A stretch of DNA of 64,000 nucleotides from Morella rubra (lineage: Eukaryota > Streptophyta > Magnoliopsida > Fagales > Myricaceae): positions 15,174,901-15,238,900 of the forward strand of contig CM025852.1 of assembly GCA_003952965.2 (NCBI GenBank), written 5' to 3'. Shown piece by piece: positions 44,455 to 56,220 of this stretch. How positions within the stretch are numbered: the first letter of the stretch is position 1; every line of letters begins with the position of its first letter. The translations under genes were made by a program, and so were the position numbers. The notes beneath the pieces are model-generated. The model was not told the DNA's origin. It saw nothing but the letters and a program-made list of their open reading frames with translations, and made no database searches.

Positions 44455-45120
44455 ATTGTGAAAACGATCGATCGTGAATACCACCGTTCGATCACCAATA
44501 TTAAAACGCCTAAAATAATGATTGTTTAGTAACATAACCGATCGATCGCCTTTGTGCAAGGGATCCATTGGTATTATAAGTGATCGATTGGTGGAGAAAT
44601 AGTCGGTCAATCATCTAGCTCAAGATGATCGATCGTTATGTGACACCAATCGACTACTTAGAAAATAATTGTTCCATTGCTAACATAAATCGACTAATCT
44701 GTTTTTAATACAACGATCGATCCGTCCAACTCAAGTGATCGATCAGTTAGAAAAACATGTACGATCGGTGGTACTGAAACAATCAGTTATTTGTATCGAT
44801 TGATCATCATTACTTACCATTCGATCATCCTCAAATTGGCGATCAATCGTGCTTAGTTACTAATCGATCATTCCAAAACAAAGTCTGACCGATCGCGGAT
44901 CAACACAATCGATCACTTCTATTTCATTGATAGATCAATAGATTTAGTGATGAAAATTTTCTATCACAAAAATTTTTTCATAACAGAACCTGAATTTCAT
45001 CACAAAATACATTTTGTGACGCTCATACGCTGACAAACCTCGTGATGAAAAATTTTTGTTAGTGATGAAATTTTGACTTTTAGTGATAAAATGTTTTGTC
45101 ACTAAAAGTTATTATTATTT
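44455..45120. repeat. Right subterminal arrays of the CACTA element
   Basis: 44460-44900 has about fifteen CGATCGAT-type palindromes (AACGATCGATCGTG, GTGATCGATCAG and so on). 44940-45115 then has alternating GTGATGAAAA / TTTTGTCACTAAAAG motifs up to the TIR. The order is inverse to that at 25505-26045. Confidence 0.85.
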
Positions 45121-45132
45121 TTTTTTGTAGTG

Positions 45133-46336
45133 CATCCATCTCTCTTTTCACTCTCATTTTCTATTTAACGTAGCAAACTTTACATCTTATTCTCCTCCAC
45201 CCTACTTTTTCTAACCTAGCCTCCTTTCCCCTATTTATTGTCTTTTTTTTTTCCTTTTTGCAAATCACACACTTTCTATCTCTCTATTTTATTTTTCTAG
45301 CAGCACTTTTTCTCTCTCTCATCTCTCATTTATTTTTCTCTCTAGTTGCTAGACAAAACCTTTCTCTCACTTTCCTCTCCTTTATTTTAACGTAGCCGCA
45401 CCTCTCCTCTCTCTATTCTCTCCCTTCTATTTCTCTCCTTACCGCAACTCTCCTATAGATCACTCTCTTCTCTTAGCTGCCGTACTCATGTTTCACTATT
45501 CTTTCATCTCCTATTTTTTCTACCTTAGCAGATTATCTCTCCTTTTCCTCTCTCTTTTCTTTTATTATATTTTCTCATGGTTTCAACATCAAGTTTTATT
45601 CCCAATTTTTAGATTAGTTTCGTTTATGCTCCATTATTTCAATTCCTAGGATTTAGATTTAAGTTTCTTGCTCTTTAATTTCTTCTAATTTCTATTTCAA
45701 TTTTGGATTATGTTCTCGTTGTTTTTTTTTCCTTTTAACTTGAATCTTGGGTTGAATAAGACGATAGTATTTAATCCAAGAATATTGTGCTCTTTTTTAT
45801 TCCATGTCATTTAATTATTGCCATTTAATTATCGTCGTTTAATTTATGTCATTTAATTTCCATCATTTATTTACCGTTATTTATTTTTCGTCATTTACTT
45901 TATACATGTTATATTCTTAGTTTATTTTTGCATTGTTTTAATTTTGTTACAAAATCTAGAAAATCTAAAAATATGAATCTGAACTGTGTTCAATAAACTC
46001 TTTTATATTATCCTTGTTTTTTACTCGAGTTTGAAATTAATCTATTTTTCTTGAGGAGACAATCTGGCCTTTTGGGCTTATTATTACACAACAGAACTCC
46101 TATACTTGGAATAGTCTTTGCACTGCTCATTTTAGAGTGTGTCATTAACGACTAATTTGGATGGGAGTGTATATTGATGATTTTCAAAAGTTAGAAGACA
46201 TAAATTGTCATTTTTATAGTTAGGGGCAAGTTTGAAAATGGCCCATAGTTAGGGGGTGAACAATGACATTACCCCAAGTTTAAGAAAAAATGGAATTTGG
46301 CATTTTAGTCACTAGATTTATACCTTTTTTGCATTT
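45133..46336. other. Pyrimidine-rich and AT-rich spacer with degenerate tandem repeat
   Basis: 45133-45600 is strikingly C/T-rich. 45806-45905 holds about six degenerate copies of a 14-16 bp unit of the form CGTCATTTAATTT. 46040-46110 (GAGGAGACAATCTGG ... TTATTACACAACAG) resembles the 3' part of the LTR-like family at 43105. 46140-46260 is related to one arm of the MITE at 8224-8725. No gene is recognised. Confidence 0.5.
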
Positions 46337-46341
46337 GGGTC

Positions 46342-47548
46342 TGTGAGTCTGTAAAACAACCCAAGAGGGGGGTGAATTGAGTTTTAATAAAAATTAAAAC
46401 TTTTTCGATAAAGATTTGAGCAAATAATCAATAAAGAGCAAACCACCACAAATACAAATAAAGGAGAATAAGGGTTAGAGAGATGACATCGGTATTTTAG
46501 GTGGTTCGGCTAACACTTGCCTACATCCACCCCAAGACTATTGTCTTTCTAAGGCTTTCTTTACTATTCTCCAAATAACAAGTACACCTTAGCGTTACGG
46601 GTGCTAAGTAACCTTTACAAAGCTTCAACTCTCTTCAAAAATCCCAATAACCCATGGGATTTCTTCTACCCTCACGAGTAGGACAAGTGTTCCCCAACAC
46701 TCAAGTGTTTTAAAAAAGATGGATACAAGGGAATAATAAATAAAGGCTCTCTAAGCCAAATAAGCAAGTGTAAAAGCACAAAGGTGAGCAAGTAGACAAG
46801 ATTCTAGTAGGAACACTTTTTGTCTTGGTAGGTGTGAGCATTAGCTTTCTTGGGAGGTGACTTCTTCTCTCTTCTTCAAAGCTCTTTCTATCTCTATAAA
46901 GTTAGGTCATAAATGATGTGTAAGTTCTTGTCTTTGGCTATCCATTTTGTTCTATTTATAGCCCTTTTTTTTTTCAAAGGTCTTCCAAACCATTAATTGT
47001 ACCGTTGAAGGGTACCCAAGTCATTTTGGAACTTTTCAGTGAGTTGGCAATGTTCCAGGAATTTTTGTAAAATCGCAGTATGTGTTGACACGATAAAGGT
47101 AGTTTGGAATTGTTCTCTTGGGTGCCAGTGTAATGTGTTGATACCAGTCTTCAATGTGTCGGCATCAACAAACAAGCTCATGTGTGTTAGTACAATGTAT
47201 TGACTCCATCCGTCAATGTGTCGATACTACAAAAATTACTGTCGGGGGTCAGTGCAATGTGTCGACTCTATCAGTGCTGAAGAGAACTTTCAACAACTTG
47301 AAAGTGTCGTATCCATTCCAAAACATTTTTAAACACCCACAATAAGCAAATTGACCTTTTCATCTTGTGCAATGGTGTTTAAGCACAATTAGACCTTGTT
47401 GACATGGAGATAACCTCGATATCTTGAAACACTTTTTAGAAATTGTGGATTCGCAAAATAAGATCTAAAAGTCTTCAAAGCACTTTGAATTTTTTGTTAT
47501 CATCAAAATAAAAAATGGATTGTTTACAAAAACAACCTTGGGCTAACA
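46342..47548 (-). repeat. 3' LTR of the deleted Sirevirus
   Basis: On the plus strand it starts TGTGAGTCTGTAAAAC and ends CCTTGGGCTAACA. It contains CCAAGAGGGGGGTGAATTG near 46371 and many TGTGTCGA/TGTCGACAC-like motifs at 47080-47280. Confidence 0.93.
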
Positions 47549-47554
47549 ATCTCT

Positions 47555-48943
47555 TCTTGATTCATCCATTTTGTTTTTAAAAACCCATTTTGTGCCAATA
47601 ATTGGATAATCCTTGAGTCTATGAACTAGATGCCATACTTGATTTTTCTCAAATTATTTTAACTCCTCTTCCAACTTTCATCATCTTTAGCATCAAGAAA
47701 ATTCTCAGGCTCAATTTGAGAAAATAAAGCAAAATTATTAGCATGTTTCGGAGAAGAAAGAGTACTTACCCCATTTTCAATATTACAAATGATTTGACTA
47801 ATTGGATGACTTTTGACGTATTTCCATGTTTTTGGTAATCCATTGTTGTCTTGTTGTTGCTGTTCTTTTGGTTCTTGAGATTCTTGCACATGTATGTGTG
47901 TATCATCATTTTCTTTGTTATAGCAAGCTTCTCAACCACTTTGTCAAGATTTATGATATTTTCCTCATCACTTTTCGCAAGAGCATTAGATTCATCGAAA
48001 ACAATGTGAACAATTTCTTCAACAACTAAAGTTCTCTTATTGAATGCACGTTACACTTCACTAGAAGTTAAATAACTAATCAATGTTGGATTTTCTATTT
48101 TTCCAAAGCTCATGTGAAGTTTTCTTAAGAATAGGTCTTATCATGCAACGGTTCATAATGTAACAACTTGTGTTAACCGCTTCAACCCAAATATAATCTG
48201 GCAAGTTGTTTTCACATAGCAAGGTTCTAGTCATCTCTTCAAGAGTCCTATTCTTCCTCTCAATAACACCATTTTATTGAGGAGTTCTAGGAGCCGAGAG
48301 GTTATGGTTAATGCCATTTCAACCAAAGAAATTTGTAAAAGAGGAATTTTCAACTTCTTTTTCATGATCATTCCTTATGCTAGAAATATCAAAACCTTTT
48401 CATTTGAGTTCTCTTGCTAAGTTTTTCAAAAGCATGAAAGGCCTCATCCTTATGAGCTAGGAATAGAACCCATGTGGACTTAATATTTTGGGGTTTAAAA
48501 GAAGTTTTGGTTTGTTTGCCTTTTTGACAAGTTGCACAAATTTTGTCCTTTTCAAAAATAAGGTTAGGCAAACCCGAAACAAGTTTATTCTCTAAGTGAA
48601 CAATGTACACATTTTCATATCTATGTCCAACAAACAAGACTTTCTTGTTTTCAATATTCTCAATAAGACATATTGATTATTAAAAAATAACATAGTTTCC
48701 TTTATCATACAATTGACTAATACTCAAGAGATTATGCTTTAATCCATCAACAAGAAATACATGTTCAATTATGGGATTAAGAGACATACCAATGTTACCA
48801 ACACCGAGTATCTTCCCTTTGCCTTTATCACCAAAAGTGATTGACCCTTTTTCTATGAGACTAAGAGAATTAAACCAACTCTTGTCTCCAGTCATTTGCT
48901 CGAAGCATCCAATATCAAGGACCCAATATTTTTTTTGTTTCAC
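47555..48943 (-). pseudogene. Protease, partial integrase and pol hinge of the deleted Sirevirus
   Basis: At 48943-48680 the protease reads WVLDIGC; the catalytic Asp-Ser/Thr-Gly triplet is changed to Asp-Ile-Gly. At 48637-48389 the GAG-pre-integrase gives CATCQKGKQTKTSF, but most of the integrase core with its first catalytic residues is deleted. NGVIERKNRTLEEMTRTLL at about 48270-48214 holds the last acidic residue. From 47889 the linker (SQIEPENFLDA, DESWKRS) leads to the first RT residues, cut at the LTR border. Several frames and stops; non-functional. Confidence 0.85.
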
Positions 48944-49031
48944 TTGACTTCAAGCACTCCTACAAAAGGAATAATCTTGATTTTTGGTACTCAAATCTTT
49001 TTGAGTTCATTGGTGTTCGAAGCAAATCCCT

Positions 49032-50513
49032 TCACCTTGTCCTTTGGGATCCACACAAATTTATTCCATTTGTGGATTTCTTTCTAGTAGGACAAGTGTG
49101 TGAAATGTGTTCATTCTTTCCACAAAAATTACAAATAGTGAGAGATGTAAAGGATTTGGTAATCATATCAGAATATAGCTTTCGATCACCAATAGAATCA
49201 TAACCAATCCCACTTTTGTTAAAACAACATCTTTGAAAACCAATAAGGATATCAAGGTTTCTTTCTCCTTGAGTAAATCTTGCAAGATCTCGAGTAAGAA
49301 AGTTAACTTTCCTTTCCAAATCGTTGTTTGTAGATTTTAAATTATTTGACTCCTCTTGCATAATTTTCTCATTTTCTTTTATGACCCTTGCAAGATCCTC
49401 TTCAAGGAAACAACTTGGCCTTTCAAAGTATCATTTCTTAAATTAGAACTTCAAGATTCTTTTTAAGACTACAATACTTTGAAAGCACTCTTTTCAATTC
49501 AAGATATTGTTCATCAAAATCATCTTGCAATTTATCAAATGAGAAAGAGTAAATTGCAGAGTTTTGTAACTCATCTTTATTATCCTTTGCCATTAGGCAA
49601 AGATTGGCAACTTCTTCATCACTTTCACTATCCCTATCATCGGATTCTCCCCATGCTGCCAAAAAGGCTTTCTTCTTACCTTTGAAATAATTATATTTAT
49701 TGTAGGATTCAATATTGGGGCAATCCGTCTTTATTTGTCCAGGCTTCTTGCAACCAAAGAAAATAATTTTATTTTTCTTACTGCTATCTCCTTTGAAATT
49801 TGTCTTCCTTGGAAATCTTTTTCTCCTTTCTTCCAAAAGAACTTCTTGAATCTCTTTGTCAACAAGACCATTTCTTCACCATTTTCAGATGACTCATCAT
49901 TACTAGAATATGAGGCCTTCAAGGCGATGCTTCTTTTTCTTTTTCCTTTTCCTTCATCCTCATCACCTTTTACTTGATTCATCTTATGTATCATGAGAGA
50001 TCCCATGAGTTCGTCCATAGATAGCTTTGTCAAATCTTTGGCTTCTTGAATGGCAGTGACTTTGGGTTCCCAAGCTTTTGGTAGACACCTAAGGATCTTT
50101 CTCACCATTTCAACGTTAGTGTATTCTTTACCAAGAGATTTAAAACCATATAGTTTCTTCATATTTCATTCTAAAGAGCTCATAGCTATGAACAAGCATA
50201 CTGATTTTGTTCTCCTTGACATGATTAGTACCCTTATGGCTTCTTGAGGTTCATCCCAAATTTCTTTCAATCTATCACAACCAGACATAAGTTTCAAATC
50301 AGCATCATCCCAAACTTTTTCCTCCTTGAACTTACCCTCTTTATCTCTAGAAAATTTAGGACTATTAGAGATAACTCTCCAAAGCTCGTAATCAATGGCT
50401 TGGATGTATATCTACATCCTCGCCTTCCAGTAGTTATAGCAAGTCTTATTGAAAAAATAGGGTCTATTTATGGATTGACATTCAACCAATGAAGAGCTAA
50501 CATGGGTTGTCAT
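49032..50513 (-). pseudogene. Sirevirus-type gag of the deleted element
   Basis: ATG at 50513 (MTTHVSSSLVECQSINRPYF; YWKARM follows before an in-frame stop). A UBN2-type domain is in the frame 50162-49731 (KILRCLPKAWEPKVTAIQEA, LSMDELMGSLMIHKM), then a lysine-rich and acidic linker. A first knuckle-like FGCKKPGQIKTDCP lies at about 49770-49730 and a second CNFCGKNEHISHTC at about 49130-49090. The domain order matches the gag at 28984-30467. At least three frameshifts. Confidence 0.85.
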
Positions 50514-50548
50514 ATCTAAGGATGTAAAACCTCAACTCCAATACCAAT

Positions 50549-51762
50549 TGTGAGTCTAGGAAACAACTTAAGAAGGGGGCGAATTGAGTTTTAATAAAAA
50601 TTAAAACTTTTTCGATAAAGATTCAAGCAGATAATCAATAAAGTGAAAAGCACCACAAATACAAATATATAAAACAAATAAAAGAGAATAAGAGTTAGAG
50701 AGATGACACCATACTTTTAGGTGGTTTGGCAACACATGCCTATGTCCACCCCCAAGGCTTATTGATTTCCTTGGGCTTTCTTCACTATTCACTAAATAGC
50801 AAATGCACCTTAGCTTCATGGGTGCGAAGTAATCTTTACAAAGCGTTTAACGGGCTCACACTTCGACTCTCTTCACATATCCCAATAACCCAAGGGATTT
50901 CTTCTACTCTCACGAGAAGGACCAAGTGTTTCCCAACACTCAAGTATTTTAGAAAAGATGGGTACAAGAGAAAATAAAGAAAGGCTCTCTAAGCCAAATA
51001 AGCAAATTTAAAGTACAAAGGTGAGCAAAAAGACAAGATTCTAGTAGGAAAGCTTTAGTCTTGGCAGGTGTGAGCACTAGCTTTCTTAGGAGGTGAGTTC
51101 TTCTCTCTTCTTCAAAGCTCTTTCTCTCTCTAGAAAGTTAGGTCATAAATGATGTGAGAATTCTTGTCTTTCTCTCTCCATCTTGTTTTATTTATAGCCC
51201 TCTTGTTTTCAAAGGTCTTCAAAACCCTTAATTGTAACGTTGGAGGGGTACTTAAGTCATTTTGGAGATTTTTAATGAGTTGGGAACGTTACTGGAATCT
51301 CTGCAAAATAATAGCATGTGTCGACACATAGTCGACATGTGTCGACACCAAAAAGTTGGTCTGAAAGTATGGTCTTGGGTGCTAGTACAATGTGTCGAGA
51401 CCATCAAACAAGCTCTCGGGTGTCAGTGCAACGTGTCGACACCCTAAAAACAGCACTCAGGTATCAGTGTGATGTGTCAACACTATTAGTGCTGGAGAGA
51501 AATTTCAGTAACTTAAAAGTGTCCTATCCATTTCAAAACATCTTTAAACTCCTACAATAAACAAATTGTGACCTTTTCAACTTATGCGAAGGTGTTTAAG
51601 CACAATTAGGACTTTTTGAGAGAGAGATAACCTCGATCTTTTGAATAACTTTTTAGAAATTGTAGATTGACAAAATAAGATATGAAAGTTCAAAGTACTT
51701 TGAAATTTTTATTATCATCAAAATCGAAAACGGATTGTTTACAAAACAACCTTGGGCTAATA
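50549..51762 (-). repeat. 5' LTR of the deleted Sirevirus
   Basis: Homologous over its length to 46342-47548. The right end reads GGGCTAATA instead of GGGCTAACA. At the inner end the minus strand continues into ATTGGTATTGGAG (50536-50548), the degenerate primer site. Confidence 0.93.
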
Positions 51763-51767
51763 GGGTC

Positions 51768-54160
51768 CTTTAATTTTAAACTTCAAATTTAACACCTTAT
51801 ATTTTCAACCTTTTAGGAAAAAAAAACCCTTCCATCAGTCTTCTGTCCATCCTCTTAACGAAAGTTCCATGTCATCAGCCAACTAAGCAGACCCCCTAAT
51901 TGTCAATGTATTGCGCCTTCAGTTTTCTAGTCCAAAATGACAGCATTTTGGTTAAAACTCTAAAGCACACCATTTTGCAAACTTCGGGTGAACCAAAAAC
52001 TCTTCCCCTTTTCATATGAACCCTAGAGCCCGATAGAGACAGAGTTAGATCTGGTGAGAGCTCTTGTGATCTGGACGAGCTTCGTTGTAGTGAATTTGGA
52101 GTAGGAAGGCATTGGTTTCTGATGTGAGACATTTATATGTAATGTGCTGAAGTTTGGGAATTCTACTTACTATATTATTACCATAATTTTTACTGCACAT
52201 ATTTGGAAAGCTTTGCGTGATATAGGGTCAGATTGACAAATGAGGTCCGTCTAGCGGTTTATGGATTTCATGACACGATTTGTAGTCATCGTTTAGTATT
52301 ATGTAGGGTCAGTTTGATAAGAGCTTTACTGCACTTTACAACATTGATTGAAAAAATTCATCACATTTTCATTTGTACACTTATGCTGTCAAAGATGATA
52401 GAATAGTCCAATTGCATTGAGGATACGTTGCTCTCAATATTTGTAGTAGATACAAAAAACTGACTTCATAGTGTAATGGATTACAGAAGTCAAATTATTT
52501 AAGCATTGATCCCTTCTGCACTTGATGTTGGCTCCTTAACTCATTCCTAAACTAATTGGGATCCATTACATGAATATTTTTCTGCATTCTATTCTATCCA
52601 AGGTTATACTCTGTTACTTCCCTGTTGTTTAGTCACTACATACAATTAAATTCAATGAGTATTGTTCTTTTCAGCATTTTACTAATTGATGATTAAACAG
52701 GATACAATGGAGGTAATTATTTTAGCATTCCTACTTTAATTACAATGCTTGTATTATTCTTATTTCCTGCTAAGAAGTTTTCAGCTTGTTCTTTGATGAC
52801 AACACTTTTCTAGGACAGATTATGGTTGATGTATATCAATTATTTTAATTTTGTCTATGTGGTTTGGGTTTAGATAAAGCATCATAGAGGGAGGTTAAGA
52901 TGATGCTTCAGGAACAAAGGTTTGTTCCGTGTTTTCAATTGAGTTTTGTGCATGAAAAATGTTAGGAATTACTGGTGTAATTTTATGTTTGCATTTTGCA
53001 TTTTGCTTCCTTGAATATAGTGACTTCTCTTTCCAATACAAAGTTCTGAAAAGTCACTATATAGAGAGTCAATGAGACTTTTTTAATATATAGTGGCTTC
53101 TCTTTTTGTAGGAGTGCTCAATGAGACTTTTTAATGAACAATCATGGCTTTTCTTCTCATCAATGAATATAGAGAACCATCATCTAAGACGAGCTTATAT
53201 ATTAGACGCAAGTGGACTGACTGAGTATGCTTTGAGTTCCATTTCACCTCTACATGAAGGACGCTGTTCTTGTGCTACCCTGACCGGAATGTAGCCATTT
53301 AATCCCATTTTCTTATTTTGATTTCTTTTAGCCACACAGGAAGTTTGACCTGCATGGCTCTACCTATCATATAGTTTTAACTAATGGATAAACGAATTTC
53401 ACAAACTCTCGTTCTCTTATTTTTGTACCTCAGTAGATCCAACTGATCTCATATGACTGTCTTTCTCTATTCTCAATGTCCATTTCACTTTCAAATGCTC
53501 TCGGGTAAAATAATGTTAGGTTTTCAGTACAATGCATCAATTTTTATAGAGTTTCCTTATGCTTATGCGTCATCATCGTAGTCTTGTCAACAAATAATCT
53601 GCCATGAATTCTTCCTCATCTTTCCTCATGCTTGTCTTATCAACAAATACTCTTCCTTATCAACAGCTACTCAAAATGCTTATTTGGCTCGTAGAGTACC
53701 AAGACAGTTTATTTCAAGACTTTTTAGGTGTTAGATCCATGCATAAACAAAAATTTTCTCCAAGTTATTTGCTTTACCTAATATTAATATTGTAAGCAAA
53801 GTGTACAAAATAATGGTCAGATAGTCATATGAATTGATTGCCCCTATGTCTAGAACTAATGTTGAAACTTGTAATGGTAACAAAATGATGGAAGAAAATA
53901 TGGAAACCCCATGTTGAGGGTGCTTCCTGGATAAAACTATCAATTTACATTCACAAAAGAAAACAACTCCTATTATTAAATGAGAGCTTCTGTTGGCTGC
54001 TAGAGAATGATAGCGGGTCAAGACTTTGGATTTCTAAAGGTCACATTGTAGGGGGGAGGGTGGCACCATATCTAAGGGATTTAACTTTGAGCCAATCTTC
54101 AACTTTTACTGTAGATTTATTCCATACTCATTTGGTATGACAGCATCAGCAAGTAACTGC
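51768..54160. other. Low-repeat spacer, no recognised gene
   Basis: About 2.4 kb without element termini that I can recognise. Small duplications are present (CAATGAGACTTTTT at 53070 and 53118; CTTGTC...CAACAAAT at 53583 and 53633). The longest frames (53604-53795 plus, 53731-54021 minus) carry no motif. It could include intron or pseudogene sequence of a host gene; nothing supports a function. Confidence 0.4.
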
Positions 54161-54165
54161 AATAA

Positions 54166-55388
54166 TGTAAGAATAATGCCTTAAAAATTATTTGTCTAAA
54201 TCATAGTTATTTAGATGTCAATATTTATTTATTGGCTAATATGACGTGACATAAGATGTTACATAGTTATTATTGAGTGATATTGTAGAAAAATCATGCC
54301 AATGATTAATCAATAAAAGGAGGGAAGTTTGACTCTTCGGTTCCTTGTTCTCTTGATGTTTTGTTCTAGACCAAGGTATATATTGATGTACGATAGTCTA
54401 CACTAGTTGTGCCTTTATTTAATAGGATGATGGACTTCATCATTGAGGTAGTGACCTTAAGCAAACGAGTGAGTGTAATGTAAAAGTACATGCACTAAAC
54501 AGGATGAAATATGAATACCTTCTGGAGTGATCACTGATCAGCTTATCAGAGATCATACTTAGACTTGAGAGGTTCATACAGATCTGTTTTTTACGTGCTT
54601 GTGCTTTGACAGAGTTATTTGGTGATGATCTTTCTAGGTCAAATATTCCAAATAATGTTGGGTCATTGTACATAATAAATGAGTTTGTACAAATGCTCAA
54701 TAAAGAATCCACCAGTCTCTTGATGAGGCAGTATATTCAATATATCTATATAGGGTTAGACTAGAAAAGAATCCATTGGCCAATGGTATTTTGTGAAATT
54801 TTTTTGGAAACAATTGATAGTCCAACGAGTTAAAGATTATGAATTGAGAATTATATGAGTTAGGGACTTAATCAGTGATATGATTCTGGTCCGATTTATT
54901 CATGTGGAGTATAGTATGGTGGAAGAATAAATAAACAAATAATGTTAGCAAAGAAATTTCACAAATCAATATCAAATACTCAGGGGTAAATTGTAATATA
55001 TTAATGGACATGATCACAATTAGTAAAAGCCTAAAATTTGGAATAAAAGAATATAAAGGAGTTAATGGAAAAAGAGTTTTTCCATGTGATCTACGGCCAA
55101 GATCTGAGGTCCCTAACGATCCCACGCTATATCACAACTAGGGTTCAGAAAAAGACTATCTTTTTTCTAGACAGTTGGCCATTATGACTTTGAGAAACCC
55201 TGTGACGGCTGTGAGGGATGGATATGAATGAGGCAAAACATTTGGGCTACTCAGTTGTGAAATCAAATATTCAAGATGTGAGATCAACAAGACCTGAAGA
55301 TTATCAAAGATTGAAGATTCAATCGCAGACAAAGTTCAAGATCGTTTGTCGGATCAAGTAAGTAAAATTTTTCACAGGCAAACTTTCA
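54166..55388 (+). repeat. Solo LTR of a copia-like family (TSD AATAA)
   Basis: It starts TGTAAGAATAATGCC and ends GGCAAACTTTCA, flanked by AATAA at 54161-54165 and 55389-55393. It aligns throughout with the inverted solo LTR 6390-7672; both end in AACTTTCA. The first about 720 bp also match 23500-24210, and the rest matches the LTRs of the 17715-24804 element. Length 1223 bp. Confidence 0.9.
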
Positions 55389-55393
55389 AATAA

Positions 55394-55820
55394 TAATAGA
55401 CATAGCATTTTCAGTCTATCCATCAACATCAACAGATTTCACCCAATATTTGATATGCATAGTAGAGAAAGTGGAAGTATACGAGAGGTTAACTCCCTCT
55501 ACAATCAATTTTCCACATTTCTAATACCCAAAATTCATATATTCGGATTCTTGAACTTTTGGTTTGGAAAGCAGGATTAATTTATTGTGATAGCTGTCAT
55601 AAATAAACGGCCCTCAAAAGCAGCAATTCAAGGAATGAAGTGAGTAGTGAGCCTAGTGATAAGTCTTGCAAACCTAAAATTCCACTTAAGCAAGGTAATG
55701 GATTTGCGCTATTTTATTTACGAAAGGATTGAGATCGTTTTAAAACGAGTGATCCTAGAGGTGCTGTCTTTGTTGATAGATTTTACCTATTTGATGACTA
55801 TTTGATCTGCCAGTCATAAT
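55394..55820. other. Spacer, nothing recognised
   Basis: No open frame with motifs, repeats or element ends. Confidence 0.4.
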
Positions 55821-55830
55821 TTATGTTTTA

Positions 55831-56220
55831 ATGGTTCCTGCAATTCAGCATGGTTTCGCTATCTTCCGTGAAGATGAGTGTGTGTTATCTTCCGATATAA
55901 TACAGTGTGATTGTCGATTGAGAGCGCCTCTTAGAACTTCATGGATGGATGCTAATCTGGGATGGCGTTTCTCGGGTGTGCATCATATAATTGCAATAAG
56001 GTATGTTCATTGTCTCATATGTGATTACGACATTTTATTCATTGTTATGGCACTTGTGCGATCATCTACTCACTTACAGTTGTCATTTCTTGCGAAAAGC
56101 ATGTGGATATTTTTCCTAGTTTGATCCTCAGACTTGCCCACATGGAATGGAAATGAGACTGTATTTAATGAAGAAAATAAAGGATCTACAATCTGAGGTG
56201 GTTGAGAGAGATAAATTTGT
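55831..56220 (+). pseudogene. GRF-type zinc finger gene remnant (two exons)
   Basis: Exon 1 (to about 56000) encodes CDCRLRAPLRTSWMDANLGW and RFSGV; a GTATGT donor follows. Exon 2 starts after TTACAG (56074-56079) and encodes RKACGYFS, a stop, then FDPQTCPHGMEMRL and a helical tail with LQSEVVERDKFV. This spacing is that of a plant zf-GRF domain, but the cysteine after RF.G is valine and a TAG replaces the tryptophan before FDP, so it is broken. GRF domains bind nucleic acid; small GRF proteins are common in plant genomes. The 3' side is cut by the Sirevirus LTR fragment. Confidence 0.65.

Larger units (their letters stand above)
32371..45132 (+). mobile_element. CACTA (En/Spm) transposon with two transposase genes, multiply interrupted
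   Basis: The right terminus TTTTTTGTAGTG (45121-45132) is preceded by GTGACG and CGATCGAT subterminal arrays (44455-45110). A matching CGATCGAT array at 32790-34140 marks the left side; the exact left terminus is not seen. Inside, in order, are a TNP2-type transposase (about 35060-42006) and a Transposase_24 (TNPA-like) gene (42130-44235), both with stops. Two solo LTRs at 35164-36467 and 36999-39418 sit inside the TNP2 gene. Without them the element is about 9 kb, normal for an autonomous CACTA. Confidence 0.8.
46342..51762 (-). mobile_element. Sirevirus-type copia retrotransposon with RT/RNase H deleted (TSD GGGTC)
   Basis: The LTRs 46342-47548 and 50549-51762 are direct repeats; GGGTC lies at 46337-46341 and 51763-51767, a perfect duplication. 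The minus-strand order is 5' LTR, primer-like ATTGGTATTGGAG, gag, protease, partial integrase, the hinge to RT, then directly the 3' LTR. The coding sequence ends after the TKWVFKNKMDES motif that opens RT, and a purine-rich TCAAGAAGAGA adjoins the LTR. RT and RNase H are wholly missing, so it could only have moved with a helper. Confidence 0.93.
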
